The notes under the pieces: generated by a model
The model's input: the letters and a program-made list of their open reading frames with translations, nothing else
Told to the model about the DNA's origin: nothing
Databases searched by the model: none
Shown: piece after piece, positions 33,771-45,190 of the stretch
How positions within the stretch are numbered: the first letter of the stretch is position 1
Layout of the letters: each line of letters begins with the position of its first letter
Source: Eustoma russellianum
Lineage: Eukaryota > Streptophyta > Magnoliopsida > Gentianales > Gentianaceae
DNA length: 64,000 nt
NCBI GenBank assembly: GCA_036186865.1
Contig: AP025041.1
Span: forward strand, 35,249,598 to 35,313,597
Direction: 5' to 3'
Made by a program: the position numbers and the translations under genes

Positions 33771-34117
33771 CAAAAAAACCTGGTTGATGTAAGCGCTAAT
33801 GATATGATTAATAAAATTGTGTGTGAATTCAATCTATTGAGGTGTTTTCCTTGTGTTTTCTTTGATTTCACCTAAACAAGTCAAAGCTAGATCCAATCAA
33901 GGTTTGAGCAAACCTAGTTGGGGAATCACAATCCAAGGATACGGAACGACGTGTTTGATTGGGAGATTTGAATTGCTCGATCATAGGCGTGTTATATCAA
34001 TTCTTCTCCAAGAAAGTGGTAGTCACACCATTGGCCCATACAAAGGTTGTTTGGAGGCGTTATTGGAGTTGAAAGAAGCGATTCATCAAATAAATACGAT
34101 CCAAGATCGTATCAAAG

Positions 34118-34130
34118 TGGTATCAGAGCC
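34118..34130 (+). promoter_or_regulatory. Primer binding site of element K
   Basis: TGGTATCAGAGCC three bases after the LTR end. Same tRNA-Met type as the autonomous elements. Confidence 0.85.
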
Positions 34131-35805
34131 AGTTTTCTTCTTTTCAACTCATATATCTTTTATTTTCTTGTGTTTTCCTTGCTCGTTCATTATCCCATCT
34201 CTGTTCCCTCTGTATCCTCAAATCCATTATTCATCTTATTAAAAAAAAAAGGCATACTCTTCTTTCTGTTTTAATTTTTGACGTCACAAAGCGAGTCCTT
34301 TCCTTCATGCTTTTGGCCACGGTTCCCGCTTCCGTCAGTCTCTATTGAACTTCGCTCTGTGATTCTAAGTGTCGTTAATGTCGGAGCTGATTCGCTGTAA
34401 AATAAAAAATAAAGTAAGACAGAAAGCTACGTTTTTCTTTCCTTCTAGGGCAGCCAGTTGTAATTCATAACAACGCAAAAAAAGGTCAGGAATTATAGTT
34501 GCGAATTCATATTTGACAGGCCTCTTTCCTAATAGAAATAGTGGTGTGGGGCATAGATTGGTTAGCCATGCAGGTCACTTACGTTTAATTTTTGTGTTTG
34601 AACAAATATGATAGCACATGATCAATAGTTTTACGTTGCAAAAAAAAAGCAAAAAAAGGTTACATCTTTCTCCCCATTCTGGAAGGACAGTACGTCGCAA
34701 CATAAAAACAGAAAAGTTTGGCCCTTTGCAAATATTTTTGCTCTTAACCTATCTATCACACACTGGACAATAGGGTTCATTGCGTTAGGGTTTATATTCC
34801 GCTATAACATATAAATCAAGTCCATTGATTAAAAGTGCTACCTAGTCACACGTAAATCTTGTTGCTAACGAAGCTTTTCGTTGGTCTTAGACTTGTGTGA
34901 CTTGATTGCATTGTTTGCTTGGTTTGTGTTGCAATTTTCTTGTATCCAAGACTAATCTTCTTTCACCATACACACGGCTAACCCTTGTATACAAAGCTAT
35001 CATTTTTCAAACCAAACCAAACAAAAAACACCGTAATTGTGAAGGTACAAAAAAACTGTTTTGCTCCTTGGCATAAAACAGCCCCTACACATACCTTAAT
35101 TGCTTTGAACAACAATAAACACCTCCACAAAAAACTAATTCAAGGGCTGTAAATTGTGAGACATTTATTTTCCCCTGTGTTCTTTTAGCAAAATTCAAAA
35201 AAACGAAGTGTGTAAGAACACCAAAGTTGTGGTAATTTGCTTAAAAAAGTACCAAGTTTGTTGACAAATTGTTTGAATATCAAGTTCCATCCAAGACCAC
35301 AAATCCGTGGCCCTTTGAAGCCACAAAACACTATACAATTCATTGTCTTTACACTTGGATACTTGATTGTTGTAATTGAATTAATAACTTGTGATTGATT
35401 TGTATAAGGCTAAGGTTAACTAGAGATTGGCCAGGGCAACCCTTAGTTTTCCTTTGGCTCAGCCTTTGACAAAATTTTGGTCTCCTTTTTCCTTGATTCT
35501 CAGAAGGTTAAGTGTTAAATTGTCGTGTTCTTGGCTTGATATCTTTGCTTATTGATTGCTGAAAATTGGTTGACACTTTGCAGAAACAGGTACATTTGAT
35601 CATTGCATTGTGTTAGCGACTTGAAAAGCTTGCTTTTGTTATATCTAGCTCAAGATTGGACAAAAAAACACAAACTGTTAGTGACTATACAAGAGAGAGA
35701 AAGGAACATACACATTGATTTTGATTTCACTAATTTAACAATGTTTCTTTTGTCTTTATGTCAGTTTTTCCTTTCTTTGTTTTCTTGCTCAACTTCAGGG
35801 ATTCC
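34131..35805 (+). promoter_or_regulatory. Leader of element K
   Basis: About 1.7 kb non-coding. The distal part shares the autonomous layout: an imperfect TTGGCCAGGGCAA motif (35427-35439) followed by CCCTTAG, then a pyrimidine tract with TTCAG (AG at 35797-35798) eight bases before the first ATG. No ORF of note. Confidence 0.6.
35427..35439 (+). promoter_or_regulatory. Conserved leader motif (element K)
   Basis: TTGGCCAGGGCAA, one mismatch in the stem relative to B, E and F. The flanking CTAAGG and CCCTTAG words are also kept. Confidence 0.45.
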
Positions 35806-36808
35806 ATGGATGATGACATTAGAGACCTCTATATTGCAACGATAGAAGGCTTCAATCAAGCTTATTATGGAATTGCATATGAGTTGCATGATTTTAGTGT
35901 TGATATTGAGCATGATAGTTATGATGATGATGCTGAAATTCCAATTGATACATATGTTGATCATGATGATAAAGTTGATATGCCGAATGAACATGACTTA
36001 CATGATAAGCTTTTTGAATTGCATGATCCTAAATTGTTTAAATCTGGTTTTCCTGAATCTGATTCAAGTAGTGATGTTGTTTTGCATTCTAAAGTGTGTG
36101 AACCTGATAAGAAATTGCATTTTGTTTCCATGATGATGTTGAAGTTGAACATGACTGTGTGAAGTTCTTAGAACGTAATTCTGACATTTGTAAGAAACTT
36201 CTAGCACAAAAAAAGTAACTTTGACACGTAATTCTGACATTTGTAAGAAACTTCTAGCACAAAAAAGTAACTTTGAGATACTTGCAGAAGTAGAAGAACA
36301 AAAGGTACACAGATTAGACCCCCTTAATAAATTACAAGGTCCTAGGAAACTTGTTGATGCTTATCGTGTTCATATGCATGAGACTAACTTACGTGCTGAA
36401 AGTGATGAGCTTGAATCTAAATTTGTTTGTGCTACAAATGATTCACATGATTTTCTTGATTCACATGCTGATTTACAAGATGATTTGAGTGACATTTCAA
36501 ATGAGCATAGTGACGTCTTAGGTCATAAACATGATAACGTTGAGGAGCATGAATGGGTTGTCTATAATAATCCTTTGTTTTAGAGTCTTGATAGTGACAT
36601 TCCATCCTATGAAAATTCCAATTTGCATGTGTATGAATCTGAAATTCCACTTGACGTTACGCTGCAAACTGATTTTGAAGATGATAATTTGCACGTTAGT
36701 GCTGATTTGTGCTTTGTTGAGCATGATAGTTCAAATACATCTGATTTGGAAGTTTTAAGGTACGTTGCTTGTTCCTCATGTTTTACATACATTTTCTTTC
36801 ACACATGA
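35806..36808 (+). pseudogene. Acidic His/Asp-rich ORF of element K
   Basis: ATG 35806 follows the predicted acceptor directly and opens MDDDIRDLYIATIEGF, reminiscent of the MDD start of element B Gag. The frame is rich in Asp, Glu and His (YELHDFSVDIEHDSYDDD, NEHDLHDKLFELHDP) and runs to 36162. A frameshift then leads to a second block (about 36221-36808) with one in-frame TAG at 36581. That block contains LSDISNEHSDVLGHKHDN and EWVVYNNPLF, matching element L. A 53-bp tandem duplication (36173-36276) sits at the frame break. No known domain recognised. Confidence 0.6.
36173..36276 (+). repeat. 53-bp tandem duplication in the element K ORF
   Basis: Two copies beginning ACGTAATTCTGACATTTG at 36173 and 36226, differing by one A in an A-run. 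This explains the local frame disruption. Confidence 0.92.
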
Positions 36809-37088
36809 TAAATCTTATGTGAGGAGTTTTCTATATATCTTGTTAGTGCATCCTAAACACATTAGAAAGAGGTGCTTGTTGCTAAGTATTCATGTGGATA
36901 TGTGTTATGATGTGTTGTTGTCTACATGCTTCTTCCTTCAGTTAATTATTCATCCTAGGCATATTAAACTCAAATTACGCATGTTAATTACACTATATTC
37001 TCTTAGGTCTGTGTCTTGTATATATTGTGAGTTTTTGTTGAAGTATCCCTCTTATACATTTGACTGTTTATATTCAAGGTCGAATAAT
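36809..37088 (+). other. Conserved post-ORF region of element K
   Basis: Non-coding, AT-rich. It contains two copies of a word like CATCCTAAACACATTAG (near 36848 and 36950) and is alignable with the reverse of 62100-62600 in element L and with 60191-60612. It ends directly at LTR2; a normal polypurine tract is not evident. Confidence 0.55.
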
Positions 37089-37775
37089 TAGGTCTAGGAC
37101 ATGCATTGAGTCTTTAATTATGTTTATAGTTAGTTATTTGTGTTGTTTGAGTGTTTGTAGGGTTTGCATGAGCTTGCATGGACGTTTGTTTGAAGAAGAA
37201 GCAAAGCTGAACATGAGGGTTTTCATACGCATGGCTTTTCAACGGCTTATTCAAATCACCTGATTCTAGTTGGATATTAAAACTAAGAGAGAGAGGCTAC
37301 AAGTCTTATTTCTATTACTTTTCTGAAATTCGAAGCTTAAGATATCTAGAATTCGTGATAAAGTTGAGTGATGCTGAAACTCATATCCTGATGACACCTG
37401 AATTTCAAACGGTTTTATCTCTTTCAATACTTATCCAAATGAGGTGATATCAGAGCCTTAATTCAAATATTTTTCATGATCTACAACATGTACGAAGACC
37501 CCAAGAGACAATTCTAACAATATCGTAGAGAAAACATCGTTTCAAGTTTTGAGCAGTTTTGTAATCCTCTGTAATTTAAGTTTTTGGAGTCCTACTTGTA
37601 TTTGGAGTCTCAAATCCGATCCTTATTTATTTTTAGACTAGTTTTCAGTTCTTTTATGTNNNNNNNNNNTTTATGTCTATATAAACCAAAAAAACCTTGT
37701 TGATGTAAGCACCAATGATATGATTAATAAAATTGTGTGTGAATTCGACCTATTGAGGCGTTTTCCTTGTGTTTT
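37089..37775 (+). repeat. 3' LTR of element K, first part
   Basis: Matches LTR1 from TAGGTCTAGG onward, without the hAT insertion. Broken at 37775 by element E and resumed at 46479. It contains an assembly gap (37660-37669). Confidence 0.85.
37660..37669. other. Assembly gap (10 N), probably an artefact
   Basis: TTTATGT is present on both sides of the gap, whereas LTR1 (33754-33765) has it once and runs straight through. The gap probably joins two overlapping contig ends. Confidence 0.85.
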
Positions 37776-39038
37776 TGATGCGTGCAAAACCATGGGCTCC
37801 AACACTTTCCACCTTTCAAACGTCCTTTACTAGGTTTAGGCACAAGGAAGAAGACTTCCCCTTGCTTCCTTAGTGAAACAAACGATGGTTCAACGAGCAA
37901 GAACAAAAACTTCAAGATGATCGTTAATGAGGCAAACCGAATGGCCCTCCTGGACAGCACCTTAGAGCAATGACAACACCTTCAAAATGCTCAATTTTGA
38001 AGGATATTAACCTAGGTTTTCAACGCAAAACCAAGGAAACAAAGTATCATAAGAATTGGAGAAAATATCAAGTTTTTATTTCATGAAAGTTTTGCCCTTC
38101 ATCACACGCCCAAGGCTCTATTTATAAGCTGAATTTCACCCCTTTTCAAGACTTTAAATGACTAGATATTGTCTTAAAGAAACTACCTAACAAATGTTTG
38201 AAATTGAAATTTGTTTGAAAATTCAAACTAAGACAAATTCTAGCTAAAATTTGAATTGCTTGTAGAATGCCAACTCCACTATCCAGCCATGTGTTGTGAG
38301 AGCCAATAAGAGAGTTGGAGACTTGATTTGATGGACAGAAGGTTGTTGGAATTGAATTTGAAGTTTGGTAGAGGATTGAATCCAAATTGAATTTGAATTT
38401 GAATTCAAGTTTGGATTCAATTTTGATTTGTGATCTGACCTCCTTCTTCCTTCAAAATAGCGTGTGGTTGATGACTTTTCTTGTATCTTCAAATTTAAGT
38501 CTCAAATTGTTTGGAACTTGAAATTCAAATCATGTTTGAATTTGATTTCAAGTTTAACTTCAAGTTGATCTCAATCTTTGAACTTCAAGTGGGGGGCCCC
38601 TTTGATGGTTGTTGGTGATAATGTTGAGCTAATTTTGAGAAGAAATTCCAGCTTCGACCATATTTGCATTTTTCCTTGTTGAGACAAACATTCTCCTCAT
38701 GACAAACATTCCTTTTCTCTCCTTCTAGGGCATACGCCTCTTAAACCATCTTGTGGACCTCCATTTGGCATGGAACTTTGTGTGTAACTACTTTCCTACA
38801 AAGCAAACACATAGGAACAAGGATCACCAGAAAACAAGACAAAATTCCAAATAAAGAACACACTAACACAGGCTTGGGGAACAACGCTCATAGTGTGGAT
38901 TTAATGCGGTGAACCCAATGAGCCTTAGGTTCTTCTTGAACATGCCTATACAAGAAGGTTCCAACTTGATGTCCAATTTCTCTAGCCCTCCTTGTTATAG
39001 GACCTATGACCTTCTGATGGGATCCCTGATCCTCATCA
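37776..39038 (-). repeat. 3' LTR of element E
   Basis: About 1263 bp, TGATGA...CGCATCA in element orientation. Its first about 140 bp (minus strand from 39038) encode the polyprotein tail with GPIT-R-ARELGHQVGTFL and HWVH. TATA box at 38118-38126. Confidence 0.93.
38118..38126 (-). promoter_or_regulatory. TATA box in element E 3' LTR
   Basis: Minus strand TATAAATAG; the partner in the 5' LTR is at 45533-45541. Confidence 0.6.
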
Positions 39039-39053
39039 ATCCTCCCCCTCCTC
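39039..39053 (-). promoter_or_regulatory. Polypurine tract of element E
   Basis: Minus strand GAGGAGGGGGAGGAT immediately before TGATGAGG of the LTR. Confidence 0.85.
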
Positions 39054-40314
39054 AAGAGGATTCATCCTCGAATCGAAGGGTTCATCAGTGAAAGGTTTGA
39101 GGTCAGCAACATTGAAAGTAGAAGAAATAGTTACATACCTCTCGGGAAGATCAAGGACGTAGGCTTTTTCACTTATGCGTTTTGAGACTTAGAATGGTCC
39201 ATCTCCTCTAGGCAACAATTTTGACTTTCTTTCGTTAGGAAACCTTTCTTTACGTAAATGTAACCAAAATAAATCACCTGGTTCAAACAGAACTCATTTT
39301 CTATGTTTGTTTGCTCGTTTTGCATAAGCTTTGTTTTTCTTCTCAACTTGGGCTTTAATGTTTTCATGCAGTTTCTTTATCTTTCCTGCTTTTTGTTTAC
39401 CATCAAGACTTGAACGTTTATTTATAGGAATGGGAATCAAATCAAGAGGGGACAAGGGGTTAAAACCATACACAATTTCAAATGGGCTTTGCAAGGTACC
39501 GTGGTGAACGCTCCTATTATATGCAAATTCAATATATGGTAAACAATCTTCCCAGTGCTTGAGATGCTTTTGCAAGGTGGCATGCAAAAGTTGGAATAGG
39601 TGCAGTTAACAACTTCAGTTTGTCCATCCATTTGTGGGTGAGCTGTGGTAGAAAACAACAATTGAGTACCAAGTTTAGCCCACAAAACACGCCAAAATGA
39701 CATAGATATTTCGTATCCCTATCACTTGCAATGGTACGTGGCATGCCATGGAATCTTGCAATTTCTCTAAAAAATAAGTCAGCAACATGCGTGGCATCAT
39801 CTACTTTTCTACATGCAATGAAGTGTGCCATTTTTGAAAATCAATCTACCACAACATAGATGCTATCCCGCCCTACTCAAGACCTTGGAAGTCCTAAAAC
39901 AAAGTCCATTGAAATGTCGATCTAAGGGGAATCAGGGACGGGTAAGGGTGTGTAAAGGGTATGTGGTTGGGATTTGGATTTGGCTTGTTTGCAAGTGATG
40001 CAACTACCACATAATCTCTCAACATCTACGCGTATGTGTGGCAAATAGAAATGTTCCTAAAGGGTTTCGAGGGTTTTGAACACTCCGAAATGGCCTATTA
40101 ATCCTCCCCCATGGGCTTCTCTAATCAATGCTTCTCGTAGGGACGATTGAGGAACACACAGTTTATGCTCTTTGAAAAGGTAGCCCTCATGCATGTAGAA
40201 TTTTCCGAAGGGTGCCTCTTGACATGCCTTAAAGATTGTGCCAAAATCATAGTCGTTGGGGTATAAGTCCTTAAGCGATTCGAATCCTAAGAATCGAGAG
40301 GATAAAGTAGTCAC
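39039..40314 (-). pseudogene. pol: Integrase pseudogene of element E
   Basis: Zinc-binding region 40057-40314 (GGGLIGHFGVFKTL; HX-type His and the following Cys pair are partly preserved). The DDE core runs from about 39900 to 39600: MAHFIACRKVDDATHVADLFF, the second Asp in IASDRDTKYL and Glu in DGQTEVVN. Next come CLPYIEFAYNRS and a C-terminal module (KSKL, GDGPF, FNVADL read near 39080-39210). Frameshifts near 39700 and 39590 and stops near 39830 and 39290 disable it. It would insert the cDNA into host DNA. Confidence 0.88.
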
Positions 40315-41600
40315 TAAAGTGTATCTCCTAGAGAGGGCATTAGCAACTATATTGTCCTTTCCTTGTTTTTACTTAATCACGTAAGGGAATTGCTCAATAA
40401 ACTCTACCCATTTAGCATGTCTTTTGATCAACTTTCCTTGCCCTTTTAGGTAGTTGAGGCTTTCATGGTCAGTTTGGATCACAAACTCTCTAGGTCGAAG
40501 GTAGTGTTGCCAAGTTTGTAGGGATCTCACGAGGGCATAAGTTTCTTGTCATAGGTAGAGTAATTTAGTGCAGCACCTTTCAACTTCTTGCTAAAGTAGG
40601 CCATGGGTTTCTTTCCTTGGGTCAATACTGCTCCAATACCCTCTCCACTTGCATCACAGTCAATTTCAAAAGTCTCATCAAAGTTTGATAACCTAAGTAT
40701 GGGTGCAGTGGTTAGTCTCCTTTTAAGTTCATCAAATGCCTGTTGTTGTGGCTCCTCCCACTGAAAAGGCACGTCTTTTTTCACAATCTCATTTACGGGT
40801 GCAGCTATGGATGAAAAATCCTTGACAAATCGTCTATAGAAACTTGCAAGTCCGTGGAAGCTGCGCACTTCCCCTACAGTTTTAGGTGTAGGCCACTCCA
40901 CAATTGACCTAACCTTCTCCTCATCCATCTCTACTCTCTTAGCTAAAATGACAAAGCCTAGTAAGATTACTCGTTGCAAACAAAAAGAGCACTTCTTAAA
41001 GTTGTCGTAAAGTTGTTCTTGCTTAAGCTTCTCAAATATGACCCTAATATGGTCAAGGTGGTCTTCTATGGTTTGGGAATATATTAGGATATCATCAAAG
41101 TAAGGCACAACAAATCGTCCGATGAAGGCCTGTAAGACTTCATTCATCAACCGCATAAAGGTACTAGGGGCATTCGTGAGCCCGAAGGGCATCACTAACC
41201 ACTCATAGAGGCCAAACTTGGTTTTGAATGTTATCTTCCATTCATCCAATTCTCTTATCCGTACTTGAAGGTACCCTTTATTAAGGTCAATCTTGGTGAA
41301 ATATCTAGATCTATGCAACATATCTAACATATCATCTAGCCTAGGTATAGGATACCTATACTTGACAGTGATTTTTTTATGGCACAACAGTCGGTATCAT
41401 TCCCCAGGTTCCATCCTTCTTGGGTACCAAAATGAAGGGGGCGGCTGACGGACTTAGGCTCTCTCGGATTTGTCCACTTGCTAGGGTTCCTGTACTTACC
41501 TTTGAATTTCTTTGGTTTCTTCAGGGTTGGCTCGATAGGCTGGCGTATTGGGTACGGCAGCTCCTGGGACAAAATCAATCTGGTGTTCTATCCCTCTTAG
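40315..41600 (-). pseudogene. pol: Reverse transcriptase and RNase H pseudogene of element E
   Basis: The longest open block is 40527-41387 (286 residues): KYRYPIPRLDDML, KIDLNKGYLQVRI, LVMPFGLTNAPSTF, a YFDD active site (residues 96-99, preceded by Pro where the relatives have Val), thumb and connection, then RNase H with IDCDASGEGIGAVL. The RT N-terminus (to about 41600) lies in another frame after a break near 41390. RNase H continues to about 40320 with a stop near 40370 in the region of the KQGKDN motif. Confidence 0.92.
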
Positions 41601-41648
41601 AGGTGGTAATCCTGATGGTGGGTTGGTGGGAAATAGAATATCGTACTC

Positions 41649-42926
41649 CTATATAAGGGAAGCAACAGAGGTGGGTAGATTAGGTGGGAGCTCGTCTATT
41701 GAAAGGTAACAAGCCTTAGGAATGATGAGGACGGTTTGGTTGCTATAAAGGGCTCGTGTGACCCCTTTTTCCTTTGCAAAATAACCACACTTCTTTTTGG
41801 AATCGTTGAAACCTATGGGTACTATGTCTTTTTCCTTACTATCTTGTTTCTTGCTCTCGCTTTTCATGCATTCCACAATTTTTTGCTCAGCTTCCTTCTT
41901 CTTTGCGTCGGTCTTAGACTTAGACATGCGTTGGTGATCTTCGTGGACCTTATGGGGTGGGAGTGCATGCAACTTGTACAGTTTACCATTCAATTTGAAA
42001 GAATAACGATTTAAATATACATCATATGTCACATGTCTATTAAATTTCCATGATCTACCAAGTAAGATATGACTATCATGCATTGGGGCAACATCACATA
42101 AAACATCATCTTTGTAACTACAAATGCTAAGAGAAATAAGAACTTGCTTACTGACGCTAGCTTCACCACAATCATTTAACCAAGCAAGTTTGTAGGGATG
42201 CGGGTGATTAGTCATAGGCAAATTGAATTTTTTTACCAATTCGATGCTAGCCACATTCGCACAAGAACCGGAATCAATGATCATAGTGCACACTTTATCG
42301 TTTATCATGCAGTGGATATGGAAAATGTTTTCTCTATGTTGCTCGTGATCATATAATTTCGGATATGCATTCCAAGCTCTACGCACAACAAGAAATTCTT
42401 TTGTCTCATAATCATCTAGCGCGCCTAGATTCTCTTCGGTTTCAGTTTCATTATCATGCTTAGATTCATTTTCATGCTTGGACTTAGTCACGTATTCATT
42501 AGTTTCCTCAATTAACATGACTCTTTTAGCATTAGGACACTCTTTTCCTATGTGACCACGACCTTGACATTTAAAGCATTTAATGTCCCTAAACCTCTTG
42601 GAGAGTTCAGTTGAATTCCCTATAGAGGCTTTTTTCTTGCCTCCGTCATCTTGTTTTTGTGTGCCTTGCACACGGTTGTCAAACCTTTGGGATGCACTTT
42701 GGTCTCGTGGTTGGCCTCCTGTAGGCCGTGAGCTTCCAGTTTCTGAAGACCTGCTTGGAATTCTTGAAGAACTTTGATTAGTACGATAAGTGGAATTGAA
42801 ATTGGAAGAACTACGTACCTTTAGTTGGTGCTCAATCTTTTCAGCCATGTGAACCATGGTCGTTAGGTCGAGATAAGGTTGAAGTTCAACCCTTTGTGCA
42901 ATCTCCCTGTTTAGACCATGTAGCAA
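41649..42926 (-). pseudogene. Gag C-terminus, zinc knuckle and protease of element E
   Basis: The longest open frame in the window (425 residues). In order: capsid end (LHGLNREIAQRVEL), a Ser/Arg-rich stretch, an intact CCHC knuckle at 42537-42578 (CFKCQGRGHIGKEC), an acidic His/Glu linker (KHENESKHDNETETEENL), and a protease with the IIDSGSCANV active site and ILLGRSWKF end. A Lys-rich spacer follows and the frame stops just before RT. The frame opens at an internal Met because the upstream Gag is out of frame. Confidence 0.9.
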
Positions 42927-43744
42927 GCGGGCCTAGGTTGCTTCTTCAGGTTCCTGCAAGTTAGACCTTTACAACAAGATTTCTAATTCTTTTTAAAATT
43001 CATCTACACTCTTGGAACCTTGTCTTAAGTTTTGCAAACTTGTGAAAATAGAATTCTCAAAATTGTTTGGGATAAATAGTTGTTTAATTTCATATTTCAT
43101 TTCTTACCAAGTGACAATGGGAGGTTGTCTTGTTTTAGTTATATTTCTACACAAATTTGACCACCAATTTAATGCATGCCAGAAAACTCAATAGAATCGT
43201 ACCTCACCTTTTGTAACTCACTATAGTTGGTACAAGAAAAGATTAGATGCACTTTTGTTGCACTGTAAGTATTCCACCGTGTTACTTTTACCATAAAACG
43301 TTGGAATGCTTATTTTTGCTTTTAAAAAATTGTCATCTTGTGGGTGAAGGGGGTTATATCGTCTTTGATAACCACAGAGAGGGTGTTCATCAAAGTCATA
43401 CTCACCCTGTTCAAATAGATTATAATCATCATTGTACCTTTTTGGAGCGTGTCTCCTTGGTTGCGGTGGAGCGACAAACCTTCTTGGCTCAATGTGTGGT
43501 GGTCTAAGGCTTTCATCCTCAACTTCTTCTGGTGGAGGCTGTCGTGTTTGAGGCATAGGAGAGGCCCTTTTGGTGCCCTGTCCATCACTCGTCTTTTTTC
43601 TTCTTTCAACATCTTACAACTTGTGTTTGATTATCTCGTTATCGTGCATGAGTTTCTTTAACATGTCCAGCATTTGTTGTTACGTGTTGTCAAAAGTCCC
43701 AGCCTCTTTTGATTGCTAGGTGAGGAGTGAGTGCTGCTCTCCAT
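42927..43744 (-). pseudogene. gag: N-terminal Gag pseudogene of element E
   Basis: The first ATG after the predicted acceptor (GCTCACTTTAG) is at 43744 (MESSTHSSPS). A Pro/Arg-rich region (43221-43556: RQPPPEEVEDESLRPPH, RRFVAPPQPRRHAPKRY) leads into the capsid (KAKISIPTFYGKSN). The frame is broken by stops near 43670, 43220 and 42960. Structural protein of the particle. Confidence 0.82.
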
Positions 43745-44122
43745 GTTTTGCCTAAAGTGAGCAAAATAAAACGAAAAAGAAGAAAAGAGGCAAACTAACA
43801 CCAAAACAAGCAAACATTAACTGGTTAGTGAAAAACAAAAATAAGTCACTCCTCTTTCTCTGATTTCCAATCTCTTACCATTTGTCTCTTGGGCAACCTG
43901 ATGTTAATAATATTCAAAGCGATCAATTAAGAAAGTGTTTGCCAATACTTCTCCAAATCATAATGATCTCCACTTGTCTCGCCCTTTCGCTTCCAATTTA
44001 CACCAAATAGTATCAAAACGGAATCAAGAAAGATGGAGACAAACTTGAACTCTCTACTAAGATTCAAAAAATATAAGCAACCAAAATTTATGTATAATGC
44101 CGAACCAAAGATGAATTAAGGG

Positions 44123-44135
44123 TTGCCGTGGGCAA
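44123..44135 (-). promoter_or_regulatory. Conserved leader inverted repeat (element E)
   Basis: Minus strand TTGCCCACGGCAA, perfect 5-bp stem. Confidence 0.5.
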
Positions 44136-44915
44136 TCTTTAATTAATTCTTATTATGCACTTATTATCCACAATATGATTCTAATCATGCAATAATCTTG
44201 CATCCAAGTTTGTGATTGGTTCAAGAGGTTCAGTATGTAGAAAATAAATGTCGAGTATGGTTGTAGATAGCAAGAATGAAAGATGGTACGAAAATGCTCC
44301 AAAAAATTTCACGTAATGCACAAACGTTTTCCCTTTATTCTATTCTCTTTTTCTTGCGTTTTTCTTTGCTTTTTCTTATTGAGAAGTATTTTTTTGTACA
44401 AAATATCTCACTTTTCCCAGAATTTTTTTTTGTTCAGGGGCAAAACATGGGTTGACTCTCTCGTTGTCCAAACTGTCGTTTTTGAGCAAGACCGTGCAAG
44501 GAGCTATCAATTTCAACAAAGTAACATTAAATATGTAATGTATGCAAAGGTGAATCTGAATGTGGATAATTTCGGTTGAGTTTATATGATTAACCGAAAC
44601 TAGGGTTTTGAAAATTAGGGTTTGAGACTGCGGGTTTTAGCCTTTTGTGTTTAGTACGGTTTTGTGAGTGGCATTCACACGTGTGATCAGCAAGATTGAA
44701 GCATAAAATCAATCATAATAGGAATCACAAGACGCATACAATCATTATCAACTAAAAACTTCGGTAGCAACTAGATGAGTTGAGACCTAGATGGCTTTGT
44801 TGGCAATGATTGTAGTTCCAAAAAACTTGAATATATCCTAGATGCAACAAACCCTAACTTGTTCAAGTTTGAATAACAAAATTCAGAAATTTGAGACCAA
44901 AGATATTTAGAAAGT

Positions 44916-45020
44916 GACACTTGAATGATGAGTAACGAGAACCAACAAAAGACACTTGAATGATGAACAACAAGAACCAACAAAAGACACTTTAATGATG
45001 AACAACAAGAACCAACAAAA
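44916..45020. repeat. 35-bp tandem repeat, three copies
   Basis: Units at 44916, 44951 and 44986 beginning GACACTT and ending GAACCAACAAAA, inside the element E leader. Confidence 0.9.
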
Positions 45021-45175
45021 TGCAAGACTCAAAGTAGAGTATAAGACTCTTTTTTTTATATGGAAGACACAAATGACGTGAAGAATGGTATAGAATGAAG
45101 AACAAAAGACTAGGCTTGAAATGAATGGACACAAACGAAAAGAAAATGATAGAAGATGGGACAATAGAGTAACCT

Positions 45176-45189
45176 GGCTCTGATACCAA
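45176..45189 (-). promoter_or_regulatory. Primer binding site of element E
   Basis: Minus strand TTGGTATCAGAGCC, one base from the LTR end. Confidence 0.88.
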
Positions 45190-45190
45190 T

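Larger units (their letters stand above)
31758..34114 (+). repeat. 5' LTR of element K, interrupted by hAT
   Basis: Begins TAGGTCTAGG, ends GATCGTATCA before the PBS. Pairs with 37089-37775 plus 46479-46733. The start dinucleotide TA instead of TG is either mutated or the true start lies slightly upstream. A TATA box lies at 33762-33770. Confidence 0.8.
43745..45175 (-). promoter_or_regulatory. Leader of element E
   Basis: About 1.4 kb non-coding. It contains a 35-bp tandem repeat (three copies, 44916-45020) and the conserved inverted repeat (44123-44135), and ends with a pyrimidine tract and TTTAG before gag. Confidence 0.65.

Noticed and set aside
35867..36152. Met/Ile-rich frames overlapping the K ORF on both strands
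   Set aside because: Out-of-frame shadows of the acidic ORF caused by GAT-rich codons; the in-frame reading starts right after the predicted acceptor and matches element L elsewhere.
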